Both the position numbers and the translations under genes were made by a program. From the NCBI GenBank assembly GCA_963797635.1, contig CAWCPZ010000008.1, forward strand, positions 186,001-250,000: a stretch of DNA of 64,000 bases, in the 5' to 3' direction. Positions 24,342 through 37,048 of the stretch are shown here, in pieces (within the stretch, counting starts at the first letter, position 1; each line of letters opens with the position of its first letter). The DNA is from JAOUEA01 sp963797635. Its GTDB lineage: Bacteria; Actinomycetota; UBA4738; HRBIN12. Below the pieces are notes generated by a model. It saw nothing but the letters and a program-made list of their open reading frames with translations, had not been told where the DNA came from and did not search any database.

Positions 24342-25643
24342 GCCCGGACTTCGAGCCCCGCCTCACCCGTCACTGGGACCAGCCCGAGGCCGTGGGTCTC
24401 GACGGCTACGTCCAGCGCGGCGGGTACGACGGGCTGAAGCAGGCGCTCGCCATGAGCGAGCCCGATCTGATCCAACTCGTGAAGGACTCCGGCCTGCGCG
24501 GTCGCGGCGGGGCCGGGTTCCCCACGGGGATGAAGTGGTCGTTCGTGCCGCGCGACACCGGCAAGCCCACCTACGTCACGGTCAACTTCGACGAGTCCGA
24601 ACCCGGCACCTGCAACAACCGCGAGCTCGGCGAACGCGAGCCCCATCGGTTGATCGAGGGCACGGCGATCGCGGCCAAGGCGATCGGATGCCACACCGCG
24701 TTCATCTACATCCGCGGCGAGTACCTGTGGCAGGCGATCGTGCTGCAGCAGGCGCTCGACGAGGCCTACGCCGGTGGGTACCTGGGCAGCGGCATCGCCG
24801 GCAGCGACTACGACCTGGACATCGTGCTGCACCGAGGCGCCGGCGCCTACATCTGCGGAGAAGAGACCGCGCTGCTGAACTCGCTGGAGGGCCTGCGCGG
24901 TCAGCCGCGCCTGCGCCCGCCCTTCCCCGCGGTGGAAGGGCTCTACGCCTCGCCGACCGTGATCAACAACGTCGAGACCCTGATGAACGTGCCCGACATC
25001 GTCGTGCGAGGCGCGGACTGGTTCCGCTCGCTCGGCACCGAGAAGTCGCCCGGCTCGAAGATGTTCACGATCAGCGGCAAGGTGGAGCGGCCCGGGAACT
25101 ACGAGCTCCCCATGGGCACGCCGTTCCGGGTGCTGCTCGAAGAGGAGGCCGGCGGCATGCTGGGCGGCGGGCAGCTGAAGGCGTTCACCCCCGGGGGATC
25201 GAGCACGCCGCTGCTCACCGCCGAGCACATCGACGTGCCCCTGGACTACGAGTCGGTGGCCGAGGCGGGCTCCCTGCTGGGGACCGGCGCGATCATGGTG
25301 ATGGACGAGACCGACTGCGTCGTCGAGGCCGCCGAGCGGATGGTGCGGTTCTACGCCGTGGAGTCGTGCGGCAAGTGCACGCCGTGCCGCGAAGGCAGTT
25401 GGTGGGCCACCCGGGTGCTGGGCAGGCTGGAGAACGGCTACGGCCGTGAGCAGGACATCCCGGTGATGCACGACATGGGCACGAACATCATGTTCCGGGC
25501 GTTCTGCGCGCTCGCCGACGGCACCGCGTCGGTCATCAACTCCAGCCTCAAGCACTTCGGCGACCGAGTACGAGGAGCACGTCCGGCTGGGCCGGTGCCC
25601 GTTGAAGCCCGCTCCCGCCGGCACCGAGGAGGTGGCCTCCTAG
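24338..25643 (+). CDS. nuoF: NADH-quinone oxidoreductase subunit F (set 1, one frameshift)
   Basis: About 434 aa. FMN/NADH-binding signatures GLRGRGGAGFPTGMKWSF and GAGAYICGEETALLNSLEG are intact, as are the N3 [4Fe-4S] ligands ESCGKCTPCREG with a further Cys near FRAFCALADG. The frame breaks near 25560-25566; removing one base gives the ending EYEEHVRLGRCPLKPAPAG and TAG at 25641-25643, directly before nuoG. ATGA overlap with nuoE. It oxidises NADH and is the electron entry of complex I. Confidence 0.95.
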
Positions 25644-28052
25644 ATGGCCGCTCCCGACCAGACCGTCACCCTCACGATCGACGGCAAGGAGGTCACGGTG
25701 CCCGCCGGCACGCTGATCATCCGTGCCGCCGAACAGGTGGGCGTCGAGATCCCGCGCTTCTGCGACCACCCGCTGCTCGAACCCGCCGGCGCGTGTCGCC
25801 AGTGCTACGTGCAGATCGAGGGTCAGCCGAAACTGGCGACCTCGTGCACGGTGGCCGTGGCGCCCGGCATGGCCGTGCACACCCAGAACACGAACGAGAC
25901 GGTGCACGAGGCGCAGGTGGCGAACCTCGAGTTCCTGTTGCTGAACCATCCGTTGGACTGCCCGATCTGCGACCGCGGGGGCGAGTGCCCGCTGCAGGAC
26001 CAGGCGCTGGCGTTCGGGCCGGGCGACAGCCGCTTCGAAGAGGCCAAGCGCACCTTCCCCAAGCCGATCCCGCTGTCCCCCCTGGTGAACCTGGACCGCG
26101 AACGCTGCGTGCTGTGCGCCCGGTGCACGCGGTTCTGTGACGAGATCTCGGGTGACCGGTTCATCGAGCTGTTCGACCGCGGACCGGGGGAGCGGGTGGC
26201 GATCTCGGCGGGCGAGGACTTCCGTTCCCCGTTCAGCGGCAACACCGTGCAGATCTGTCCGGTGGGCGCGCTGACCGCCTCGCCGTACCGGTTCGTGGCG
26301 CGACCGTTCGACCTCTCGAGCGTCGACACCGTGTGCCCGCACTGCAGCGCCGGCTGCAACATGAAGGTCGACGTCCGCCGTGGTGAGGTGGTGCGCCAGC
26401 TCGCGCGCGACAACTACGACGTCAACGACGCATGGCTGTGCGACAAGGGACGGTTCGCGTTCCGGTTCCCCGATGCGCCCGATCGCATCACGACGCCGCT
26501 GATCCGCGACCGCGGGCTCGAGCCGGCGTCCTTCGGCGAGGTGCTCACCCGGATCGGCGAGTGGACCGACGGCGCGCGCGTCGCGATCCTGACCGGCGGC
26601 CGGCTGATGGACGAGGACGCGTACGCGCTCTCCAAGCTCGCGCGTACGGTCTTCCGCACCAACGACCTCGACCACCGGCGGGCGGGGGGTCCCGAGACGG
26701 CGGAACGGGTGGCGGCCGGGGCACCGATGGCCGTGACCTACAAGGACGTCGAGCGCGCCGAGGTGATCCTGGTCGTGGGGCTGGACGCCGAGCAGGAGGT
26801 GCCGATCCTGCACCTGCGTCTGCGCAAGGCGGCCAAGCGTGGCGCCAGGATCTGGGTGCTGCACCCACGTCGAACCCGGCTGCACGACGTCGCGACGCAT
26901 GTGCTGTGTGCGCCCGGCGACGAGGCCAGGGTCCTGGCGGGCGGGGTCGACGCCGAGTTCGACGCCGCGCTCGCCGCCCTGCGCGAGGCCGGCGACGCCG
27001 GCGTGGTGATCGCCGGCGAGCGCGACGGCGCGGCCGATCCGGCGTGGACGGTGGCCCGCGACGTGGGTGCCCGGTTCGCGTTCGTCACCCGCCGCGCGAA
27101 CGATCGCGGGGCGCTGCGCGCCGGGGTGCATCCGGCGTTGCTGCCCGGTGGCCGAACGCTCGACGAGGCCGACGAGGTGGAGGCCGCATGGGGTCCGTTG
27201 ATGAACCGCGAGCCCGGCCGTGACAGCCACGCCATCCTGCAGGCCTGCGCCGATCGCGAGGTCGACGTGCTGTTCTGCGTGGGGGTCGATCCGCTGCGGG
27301 ACCTGCCCGACGCCGCGCTCGCGCATCGCGCGCTGCAGAACGTCGAACGGGTCGTGGTGCAGTCGCTGGAGCTCGGTTCGCTGGAACCCTTCGCCAGCGC
27401 GTTCCTGCCCGCTGCCCCGTTCATCGAGAAGGAAGGTCACGTCACCACGTGGGAAGGCCGGGGCCAGCGCCTGCAGCCGATCCGCGGCGCCCAGGGGATC
27501 AGCCTGCCCGACTGGGAGATCTTCGCCAGCATGGCGCTGGCGTGCGGCGGCGATCTCGGTTTCGAGACGCTGGACGAGTTGCACGAGGAGATGGGCTCGC
27601 TGTTGGCGCCGCGACCGGTCGGGGTCATGACCTTCAGGGAGCACGAACCACGTGCCGCCGCGGGACTCCAGCTCTTCACGTACCCGCTCCTGATCGACGA
27701 CGGCCGGCTGTCCGAGCGCGCCGATGAACTCGAGGCCTCGCTCGGCTCCGATCCCTTCGTGGAGATCCATCCCGAGGACGCCGCGGCGGCCGGGATCGCC
27801 GACGGTGCATCGGCGATCGTCCGCACCGACGCGGGTGAGGCCACGCTGCCGGCGCGTGTCACCGACCACGTCGCGAGGGGCGCCGTCTTCGTGCCGTTCA
27901 ACCAGCCCGGGTTCGCGGCCAACACCCTGCTCTCGGGTCGTATGACCGCGCCGGTCGAGCTCACGGCCGTCGACGTCCCCGAGGCCGAGGACGCCGGGTC
28001 TCCGAGCGCCGGGGCCGAACCCGTGGGCAGCGCTTCGGGAGGTGCTGCCTGA
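25644..28052 (+). CDS. nuoG: NADH-quinone oxidoreductase subunit G (set 1)
   Basis: 802 aa. The N-terminal [2Fe-2S] ferredoxin fold has PRFCDHPLLEPAGACRQC. HPLDCPICDRGGECPLQD matches the N5/N4 region, CVLCARCTRFCDEISG is a [4Fe-4S] binder, and CPHCSAGCNMKVDVR is the N7-type extra cluster of the molybdopterin-oxidoreductase-like domain, which continues to the C-terminus without a Mo site. It follows the corrected nuoF stop with no gap. Its stop overlaps nuoH. Confidence 0.95.
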   Translation: MAAPDQTVTLTIDGKEVTVPAGTLIIRAAEQVGVEIPRFCDHPLLEPAGACRQCYVQIEGQPKLATSCTVAVAPGMAVHTQNTNETVHEAQVANLEFLLLNHPLDCPICDRGGECPLQDQALAFGPGDSRFEEAKRTFPKPIPLSPLVNLDRERCVLCARCTRFCDEISGDRFIELFDRGPGERVAISAGEDFRSPFSGNTVQICPVGALTASPYRFVARPFDLSSVDTVCPHCSAGCNMKVDVRRGEVVRQLARDNYDVNDAWLCDKGRFAFRFPDAPDRITTPLIRDRGLEPASFGEVLTRIGEWTDGARVAILTGGRLMDEDAYALSKLARTVFRTNDLDHRRAGGPETAERVAAGAPMAVTYKDVERAEVILVVGLDAEQEVPILHLRLRKAAKRGARIWVLHPRRTRLHDVATHVLCAPGDEARVLAGGVDAEFDAALAALREAGDAGVVIAGERDGAADPAWTVARDVGARFAFVTRRANDRGALRAGVHPALLPGGRTLDEADEVEAAWGPLMNREPGRDSHAILQACADREVDVLFCVGVDPLRDLPDAALAHRALQNVERVVVQSLELGSLEPFASAFLPAAPFIEKEGHVTTWEGRGQRLQPIRGAQGISLPDWEIFASMALACGGDLGFETLDELHEEMGSLLAPRPVGVMTFREHEPRAAAGLQLFTYPLLIDDGRLSERADELEASLGSDPFVEIHPEDAAAAGIADGASAIVRTDAGEATLPARVTDHVARGAVFVPFNQPGFAANTLLSGRMTAPVELTAVDVPEAEDAGSPSAGAEPVGSASGGAA

Positions 28053-29227
28053 TGGACTGGGTCGACTGGTCGGTCATGGTGGTGCGGGTGGTGCTGGTCT
28101 TCTTCGTGCTGCTGATCGCCGTGCTGCTCTACATCTGGATGGAGCGCAAGGTGATCGCCGACATGCAGACCCGGGTGGGCCCGATGCGCGCCGGTCCCCG
28201 CGGCATGCTCGTCACGCTGGCCGACGGCATCAAGCTGTTCTTCAAGGAAGGCATCACGCCCACGAACGCCGACCGGCCCGTCTACCTGATCGCGCCGATC
28301 CTGGCGATGTTCCCCGGGTTCTTGGCGTTCTGCACGATCCCGTTCGGCGAGCCCGTGGAGCTGTTCGGCCGGGTGGTGCCGTTCCAGATCACCGACCTCA
28401 ACATCGGCATCCTGTGGGTCCTCGCCATGACCTCGATCGGGGTCTACGGCGTGGTGTTGGCCGGCTGGTCCAGCGGTTCGAACTATCCGCTGCTCGGCTC
28501 CGTGCGCTCGAGCGCGCAGATGATCAGCTACGAGGTGGGCATGGGTCTGGCCCTGGTCGCGGTGATCATGTGGAGCGGCCACCTGTCGATGTCGGAGATC
28601 GTCGCGCAGCAGTCGGGCAACTTCGCGCTCCACTGGCACGACGCCACCCTCTTCGGCGTGCCGGCGTGGAACATCTTCCCGCAGTTCCCCGCCTTCGTCG
28701 TGTTCTTCATCTGTGCGCTCGCCGAGACGAACCGTCCGCCGTTCGACCTCGCCGAAGCCGAGTCCGAGCTGGTGGCCGGCTTCCACACCGAGTACTCCGG
28801 GATCAAGTTCGCGATGTTCTTCCTGGGTGAGTACGTCAGCACCGTGACGATCGCGGCCGTCGGCGTCACGTTGTTCCTGGGTGGCTGGCACGGGCCGTGG
28901 TTCGACGGGCCGCTGTCGTGGATCGGCCCGCTGCTGTGGTTCCTGCTGAAGATCACGGCGGTGATCTACGTGATGATCCTGGTGCGGGCCACGCTGCCCC
29001 GCATGCGCTACGACCGGCTGATGCAGTTCGGCTGGAAGGTGCTGATCCCGTTCGGCCTGCTGTGGGTCATGGTCACCGGGCTCGTGGTGGTGATCCCGCA
29101 GGAGTACGGCAACCAAGGGAAGTTCCTGATGTTCGCGGTCATGTGCGGCACGCTCGCGCTGGCCCTGTTGCTCGCGCCGTTGTTCTCCCGAGGCGGCGCG
29201 CGATCCCGCAAGGAGGTGGGTGCATGA
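28052..29227 (+). CDS. nuoH: NADH-quinone oxidoreductase subunit H (set 1)
   Basis: 391 aa, eight to nine TM helices. Motifs WMERKVIADMQTRVGPMRAG, ADGIKLFFKEGITP and ALAETNRPPFDLAEAESELV (acidic E-channel) are conserved. It forms the quinone chamber and links electron transfer to the proton-pumping arm. Confidence 0.96.
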   Translation: MDWVDWSVMVVRVVLVFFVLLIAVLLYIWMERKVIADMQTRVGPMRAGPRGMLVTLADGIKLFFKEGITPTNADRPVYLIAPILAMFPGFLAFCTIPFGEPVELFGRVVPFQITDLNIGILWVLAMTSIGVYGVVLAGWSSGSNYPLLGSVRSSAQMISYEVGMGLALVAVIMWSGHLSMSEIVAQQSGNFALHWHDATLFGVPAWNIFPQFPAFVVFFICALAETNRPPFDLAEAESELVAGFHTEYSGIKFAMFFLGEYVSTVTIAAVGVTLFLGGWHGPWFDGPLSWIGPLLWFLLKITAVIYVMILVRATLPRMRYDRLMQFGWKVLIPFGLLWVMVTGLVVVIPQEYGNQGKFLMFAVMCGTLALALLLAPLFSRGGARSRKEVGA

Positions 29228-29727
29228 CCGACGACCGCGATCCTCGTGAGCGCGGCGGGGTCTGGGACTCCACCGTGGCGATCGCCAAAGGCATGGGCAC
29301 GGTGTTCAAGCAGACCTTCCGGCCCGACAACACCGAGCAGTACCCGAAGGAGATCGCGCCGATCCCGGAGCGGTCCCACATCGGCCGCCACCGTCTCAAC
29401 AAGCACGAGGACGGCCTGGAGAAGTGCATCGGGTGCGAGTTGTGCGCCTACGCCTGCCCCGCGGATGCGATCTGGGTCGAAGGAGCGGACAACGATCCTG
29501 AGGCGCCCACCAGTCCCGGCGAGCGGTACGCGAAGGACTATCAGATCAACTACCTGCGCTGCATCATGTGCGGCCTGTGCGTCGAGGCATGTCCGACGCG
29601 GGCGCTCACGCTCACGAGCTACTTCGAGATGGGATTCACCAGCCGCGAAGAGGCGATCTGGACCAAGGAGCAGCTCCTCACCCCGCCGCCGGAGCTGGGC
29701 ACCGACCCCGTGGACCGGGAGGGCTAG
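29224..29727 (+). CDS. nuoI: NADH-quinone oxidoreductase subunit I (set 1)
   Basis: 167 aa. Two [4Fe-4S] motifs CIGCELCAYACP and CIMCGLCVEACP hold clusters N6a and N6b. The N-terminal amphipathic helix GTVFKQTFRP is typical. Between the two motifs, ADNDPEAPTSPGERYAKDYQ is a long insert as in Actinomycetota. ATGA overlap with nuoH. Confidence 0.96.
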   Translation: MTDDRDPRERGGVWDSTVAIAKGMGTVFKQTFRPDNTEQYPKEIAPIPERSHIGRHRLNKHEDGLEKCIGCELCAYACPADAIWVEGADNDPEAPTSPGERYAKDYQINYLRCIMCGLCVEACPTRALTLTSYFEMGFTSREEAIWTKEQLLTPPPELGTDPVDREG

Positions 29728-29733
29728 GAACCG

Positions 29734-30359
<626 letters not shown>

Positions 30360-30363
<4 letters not shown>

Positions 30364-30658
30364 GGACGCCGATCGCCTACTTCGTGATGCTGTCGGGCAT
30401 CCTGTTCGCGATCGGCTCGGTGGGCGTGCTGATCCGCAAGAGCGCGCTGCTGATCTTCATGTCGGTGGAGCTCCAGCTGAACGCCGTGAACCTGGCGCTG
30501 GTGGCGTTCAGCCGCATGAACGGCGATCTGCGGGGCCAGGTGCTGGCCTTCTTCTCCATGGTGGTGGCGGCCGCCGAGGTCGTGGTGGGCCTCGCGATCA
30601 TCGTGTCGATCTACCGGCGCCGCGCCACCGTCAACGTCGACGACGCGAGGGAGCTCCG

Positions 30659-30665
<7 letters not shown>
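30360..30665 (+). CDS. nuoK: NADH-quinone oxidoreductase subunit K (set 1)
   Basis: 101 aa, three TM helices with conserved membrane glutamates in FMSVELQLNAVNLALVAF and AAAEVVVGLAIIVS. MrpC-like subunit of the proton channel chain. Overlaps both neighbours. Confidence 0.95.
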
Positions 30666-32575
<1,910 letters not shown>

Positions 32576-32579
<4 letters not shown>

Positions 32580-34138
32580 ACCGGCTGCTCACGATCGTGA
32601 CGTTCCTGCCCCTGGTGGGGCTGGTGGTGATCATGGTGGGCGGCAAGGAGCTGAAGGACGACGCCGCGCGGTGGATCACCCTCGTGGTGGCGCTGGCCAC
32701 CTTCGTGGTCTCGCTGGTGGTGCTGGGCCGCTTCGATCAGGGCGACCCCGGCTTCCAGATGGTGGAGCACGCCACGTGGGTCAAGGACGTCGGGCTGCAG
32801 TACCTCGTCGGGATCGACGGCATCAGCATCTGGATGGTGCTGCTCACCACCTTCCTGTTCCCGGTGGCGGTCCTGGCTTCGTGGAAGATCGACAAGGACG
32901 TGCGGCTCTACATGGGCGCGATGCTGGCGCTGGAAACGGCCGTGCTCGGCTCGTTCGTCTCGCTCGACCTCCTGCTGTTCTTCCTGTTCTTCGAAGCGAT
33001 CCTGGTGCCGATGTACCTGCTGATCGGTGGCTGGGGCGGCGAGCGTCGCGTCTACGCCGCGGTGAAGTTCTTCCTCTACACGATGGCGGGCTCGGCGTTC
33101 CTGCTGGTCTCGATCATCTTCCTGTACTCGCGCTCGGGCGCCGTCCTGGGCGGGGCGAACACCTTCGACCTGCGACAGCTCGGTGAGGTGGGCGCGGCGA
33201 TCCCGTTGGCGACCGCCCGGTGGCTCTTCCTCGGGTTCTTCATCGCGTTCGCCGTGAAGGTGCCGGTGTTCCCGCTGCACACCTGGCTGCCGGACGCGCA
33301 CACGGAAGCGCCCACCGCCGGGTCGGTGCTGCTGGCGGGCGTGCTGTTGAAGGTGGGGACCTACGGCCTGATCCGCTTCAACCTGGCGTTGTTCCCCGGC
33401 GCCTCGAAGTACTTCGCGACGTTCGTGTCGATCCTGGCGGTGATCGGCATCGTCTACGGCGCGGTCTGCGCGCTGATCCAGACCGACATCAAGCGGCTGG
33501 TGGCCTACTCCTCGGTGTCCCACCTGGGGTTCGTCGTCCTGGGGATCTTCGCGTTCACCGAGCAGGCCGTCACCGGCGGCGTGCTCCAGATGGTGAACCA
33601 CGGCCTCGCGACGGGCGCCCTCTTCCTGCTGGTGGGCATGGTGTACGAACGAACGCACACCCGGGACCTCGCGAAGATGGGCGGGCTCGCGAGCGTGATG
33701 CCGTGGCTCACCGGCGCGTTCCTGTTCGCGGTGTTCGCCTCCGTCGGCCTGCCCGGCCTCAACAGCTTCGTGGGCGAGTTCCTGGTGATCGTGGGGACGT
33801 TCGCCGTGAACCACTGGTTCGGCTCGATCGCCGCGATCGCCGTGGTGCTGGCCGCCATCTACCTCCTGTGGTCCTACCAGCGCATGGCCTTCGGTCCGGT
33901 CAGAGATGAGCACCGGCATCTCCCCGATGTGAGCCTTCGGGAGGTGGCGGTGCTGGCGCCCGTGCTCGCGCTGCTCCTGGTGTTCGGCGTGTACCCGAAG
34001 ATCCTCACCGACCGCATCGACCCGTCGACCGAAGCGGTGATCGCGCACGTCGATCCGCAGGGTCAGACCACCGACGTCGGTGACGTTCAGCTCAGGGTCG
34101 TGCCCTCCGAGCTGTCGCTGCCGGAGGAGGAGGGATGA
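32576..34138 (+). CDS. nuoM: NADH-quinone oxidoreductase subunit M (set 1)
   Basis: 520 aa. GTGA overlap with the corrected nuoL stop. Key residues lie in LFFLFFEAILVPMYLLIGGW (TM5 Glu), AVKVPVFPLHTWLPDAHTEA (TM7 Lys) and KRLVAYSSVSHLGFVVLGIF (TM8 region). Fourteen TM helices. Antiporter-like proton-pumping subunit. Confidence 0.96.
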
Positions 34139-35586
34139 TCGAGACCCCGACCCTCGTGTTCGGCCCGGTCCTCCCGGAGTTGATCCTGGTCGGCGTGGGC
34201 ATCATCGGCCTGCTGTACGAGGCGTTGGTGCGCAAGCCCGATCGTTCGATCCATCTGGCGATCGGCCTGCTGGGCCTGCTCGCCGCCGCGATCGCGACGC
34301 TGCGCCTGTGGGACTGGGACGGCGACCCGGTGGTCCTGGGCGGCAGCGTCAGCGCCGACAAGTTCGCGGTGGTGGCGTGCACGATCCTGCTGGTGATCGC
34401 CGCGTTCGGATTGGTCTACGGCACGCACTACTTCTCCCGCGACCCGGCGGCGGCGCGGGGCGAGTACTACCCCTTGGTGCTGTTCGCCACCGCCGGCATG
34501 ACGCTGATCGCGGCCGCCGCCGACCTGATCGTGATGTTCCTTGCACTGGAGATACTCTCGCTGTCGCTGTATGTCTTGACCGGCATCACCGGGGCACGAC
34601 GCGCGAACGAGGCCGCGATGAAGTACTTCCTGCTGGGGGCGTTCGCGTCGGCGTTCTTCCTGTACGGCGTGGCCATGGCCTACGGCGCGGTCGACACGAC
34701 GAACATCGTCCAGATCGTGCGCTCGATGAGCGGGCAGACCGGCAACCAGGCGCTGGCGCTGCTGTCGTTCGCGTTCCTGGCGATCGGCTTCGGGTTCAAG
34801 GTGTCGGCGGCGCCGTTCCACATGTGGACGCCCGACGTCTACCAGGGCGCGCCCACGCCGGTCACGGCCTATATGTCGGCGGCGACGAAGGTGGCGGCCT
34901 TCGCCGCGCTGATCCGGGTGCTGATGGTGGCGTTCCAGCCGCTGACGTGGGACTGGCAGCCGGTGATCTGGGTGCTGGCCGCGCTCTCGATCGTGGTCGG
35001 CTCGGTGCTGGCGATCGCCCAGACCGACATCAAGCGCATGCTGGCCTATTCCTCGGTGGCGCAGGCCGGATTCATCCTCACCGGCCTCGTGTCGGGCACG
35101 GCGGTCGGGATCCGCTCGGCGCTCTTCTACCTGGTGGCGTACTCGGCCATGACCCTGGGGGCGTTCGGGGTGGTGATGCTGGTCTCGGCCAAGGGCGAGG
35201 AGCAGACCTCGATCACGTCCTACGCCGGCCTGTCGAAGCGCAGCCCGTTGCTGGCGGGACTGATGGCCATCTTCATGCTGTCCCTCGCGGGGATCCCGCC
35301 CACGGCCGGCTTCATCGCGAAGGTGGGGGTGTTCGCCTCGGCGATCGGGGCGGGCGCCTGGCCGCTCGCGGTGATCGGTGTGTTGTCCAGCGTGGTGGCG
35401 GCGTTCTTCTACCTCCGGGTGATCGTCGTGATGTACATGCAGGAGCCGCAGGGGGAGTACGACCGAGACGATGCGCTCACGCCCCGGCTCGTCCTGGTGA
35501 TCCCGGCCGTCGTGACGATCGCGCTGGGCGTGTTCCCCGGACTGATCGTGGGGATCTTGGAACAAGCGTCGGTGCTCAAGTGGTGA
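34135..35586 (+). CDS. nuoN: NADH-quinone oxidoreductase subunit N (set 1)
   Basis: 483 aa, fourteen TM helices. FLALEILSLSLYVLTGI (TM5 Glu), FGFKVSAAPFHMWTPDVYQG (TM7 Lys) and IKRMLAYSSVAQAGFILTGL identify the third antiporter-like subunit. ATGA overlap with nuoM. Last gene of the canonical set. Confidence 0.96.
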   Translation: MIETPTLVFGPVLPELILVGVGIIGLLYEALVRKPDRSIHLAIGLLGLLAAAIATLRLWDWDGDPVVLGGSVSADKFAVVACTILLVIAAFGLVYGTHYFSRDPAAARGEYYPLVLFATAGMTLIAAAADLIVMFLALEILSLSLYVLTGITGARRANEAAMKYFLLGAFASAFFLYGVAMAYGAVDTTNIVQIVRSMSGQTGNQALALLSFAFLAIGFGFKVSAAPFHMWTPDVYQGAPTPVTAYMSAATKVAAFAALIRVLMVAFQPLTWDWQPVIWVLAALSIVVGSVLAIAQTDIKRMLAYSSVAQAGFILTGLVSGTAVGIRSALFYLVAYSAMTLGAFGVVMLVSAKGEEQTSITSYAGLSKRSPLLAGLMAIFMLSLAGIPPTAGFIAKVGVFASAIGAGAWPLAVIGVLSSVVAAFFYLRVIVVMYMQEPQGEYDRDDALTPRLVLVIPAVVTIALGVFPGLIVGILEQASVLKW

Positions 35587-35614
35587 GACCTCCCGAGGTC
35601 GGAAAGGTACGGAT

Positions 35615-36625
35615 ATGAGTCGTCGAGTCATCCCCGGCCTCGAGGCGCCGGACGCCGCGCTGGAAGCGGACATCCGTGCGCGACTGGACCGCGTCGAGGA
35701 CGCCCTGAAGAAAGCCGTCGGCGCCGACTCCGAGCTGCTCGCCACCACGGCGAAGTACCTGCTCACGGCCGGTGGCAAGCGGTTCCGACCGATGTTGGTG
35801 CTCCTGTCGGGCTACTTCGGCGACCCCACCGATCCGAGGCTGATCCCGGGCTCGGTGGCGATCGAACTGGTCCACCAGGCCACCCTGTACCACGACGACG
35901 TGATCGACGAGGCCGACGAGCGCCACGGGGTGCCCGCCGCGAACGCCCGCTGGGACAACACGGTGGCGATCCTCACCGGCGATTACCTGTTCGCGCGCGC
36001 CTCGGAGCTGTCCGCCGACCTGGGTCCCGAGGTCTGCCGCCTGCTGGCCCAGACGATCGCCGTGCTGTGCGACGGCCAGATCCGCGAGGTGGATTCCTCG
36101 GGCAAGGTCGAGCAGGACCAGGACAACTACCTGGGCATCATCCGGCGCAAGACCGGGGTGTTGATCGCCACCTCCTGCCGCCTGGGCGGCATGCTCTCGG
36201 ACGCCACCACCGAGCACACCGAGGTGCTCGAAGGGTTCGGCGAGTCCTTGGGCATGGCCTTCCAGCTCTCCGACGACATCATGGATTTCACCGCCAGCCA
36301 GCTCGAACTGGGCAAGGAACCCGGCCAGGACATGAAGGAGGGCGTCTACACCCTGCCCGTCCTGCATGCCCTCCACGAAGGCCCCCACCGCGACGAGTTG
36401 GCGAGCCTGCTGAAGCACGGCGCGCCCGACGGGGAACGGCTCGACCGGGCCCTGGAGATCGTGCGGACCGGCGGTTCGATCGAACACGCGCGGCGGGCCA
36501 CGGCCGAGGAAGTGGCTCGCGCGGTGGGGCTGGCGCGCCGGCTCCCCGACGGCCATGCCCAGAGCGCGCTGATCCAGCTGGCCAGGTTCCTCGCGGTCCG
36601 GTGCGGCGCAGAGGCAGGTGAGTAG
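35615..36625 (+). CDS. Long-chain polyprenyl diphosphate synthase (menaquinone side chain)
   Basis: 336 aa. FARM is LYHDDVIDEADERHG, SARM is FQLSDDIMDF; GGKRFRPMLVLLSGYFG is the substrate stretch. Small residues before the first Asp motif (SVAIELVHQATL, with Ala at the fifth position upstream) are typical of hepta- to nonaprenyl synthases. Located between two nuo operons and 28 nt after nuoN, it likely supplies the menaquinone tail. AUG start with GGAAAGG upstream. Confidence 0.92.
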   Translation: MSRRVIPGLEAPDAALEADIRARLDRVEDALKKAVGADSELLATTAKYLLTAGGKRFRPMLVLLSGYFGDPTDPRLIPGSVAIELVHQATLYHDDVIDEADERHGVPAANARWDNTVAILTGDYLFARASELSADLGPEVCRLLAQTIAVLCDGQIREVDSSGKVEQDQDNYLGIIRRKTGVLIATSCRLGGMLSDATTEHTEVLEGFGESLGMAFQLSDDIMDFTASQLELGKEPGQDMKEGVYTLPVLHALHEGPHRDELASLLKHGAPDGERLDRALEIVRTGGSIEHARRATAEEVARAVGLARRLPDGHAQSALIQLARFLAVRCGAEAGE

Positions 36626-36647
36626 CGAGGACCAACGAAGGCGCTGC

Positions 36648-36653
36648 TAGGAT
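36648..36653 (+). promoter_or_regulatory. Putative -10 (TAGGAT) of the second nuo operon
   Basis: TAGGAT in the 57-bp gap after the polyprenyl synthase gene gives a leader of about 23 nt before the nuoA2 ATG. No Rex-like palindrome was found in this gap, unlike the first operon. Confidence 0.4.
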
Positions 36654-36682
36654 ACGGGCGCTCGAGGATCCGACCACAACGC

Positions 36683-37048
36683 ATGGGTGACTACTACTCC
36701 AACTACGGTGTCGTACTCGCGGTCCTGACCGCGGGCGTGCTGTTGGTCGCCGTGGCGTTCGGCACGGCCCGCCTGGTGGCCCCCCACAAGCCCAATCGCG
36801 AGAAGCTCACCACCTACGAATGCGGCATCGACCCCGTGGGTGAGGGCTGGTCCCAGAGCCAGGTCCGCTACTACGTGTACGGGTTCCTGTTCGTCATCTT
36901 CGACGTCGAGAGCGTGTTCCTCTTCCCTTGGGCACGCGTGTTCGAGAGCCTGGGGTACGCCGCGGTGGTGGAGATGGCCATCTTCATCGGGATCTTGGCG
37001 GTCGGTCTGCTCTACGCATGGCGCAAGGGGGTACTGCGATGGGCCTGA
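36683..37048 (+). CDS. nuoA: NADH-quinone oxidoreductase subunit A (set 2)
   Basis: 121 aa, three TM helices; TTYECGIDPVGEGWSQSQVR and YVYGFLFVIFDVESVFLFPW are conserved. It is clearly divergent from the set-1 paralogue, so not a recent duplication. First gene of a ten-gene operon; overlaps nuoB2 by 10 nt. Confidence 0.95.
   Translation: MGDYYSNYGVVLAVLTAGVLLVAVAFGTARLVAPHKPNREKLTTYECGIDPVGEGWSQSQVRYYVYGFLFVIFDVESVFLFPWARVFESLGYAAVVEMAIFIGILAVGLLYAWRKGVLRWA

Noticed and set aside
25548..27869. 773-residue minus-strand frame opposite nuoG
   Set aside because: No recognisable motif and antisense to an intact nuoG; a codon-bias shadow.
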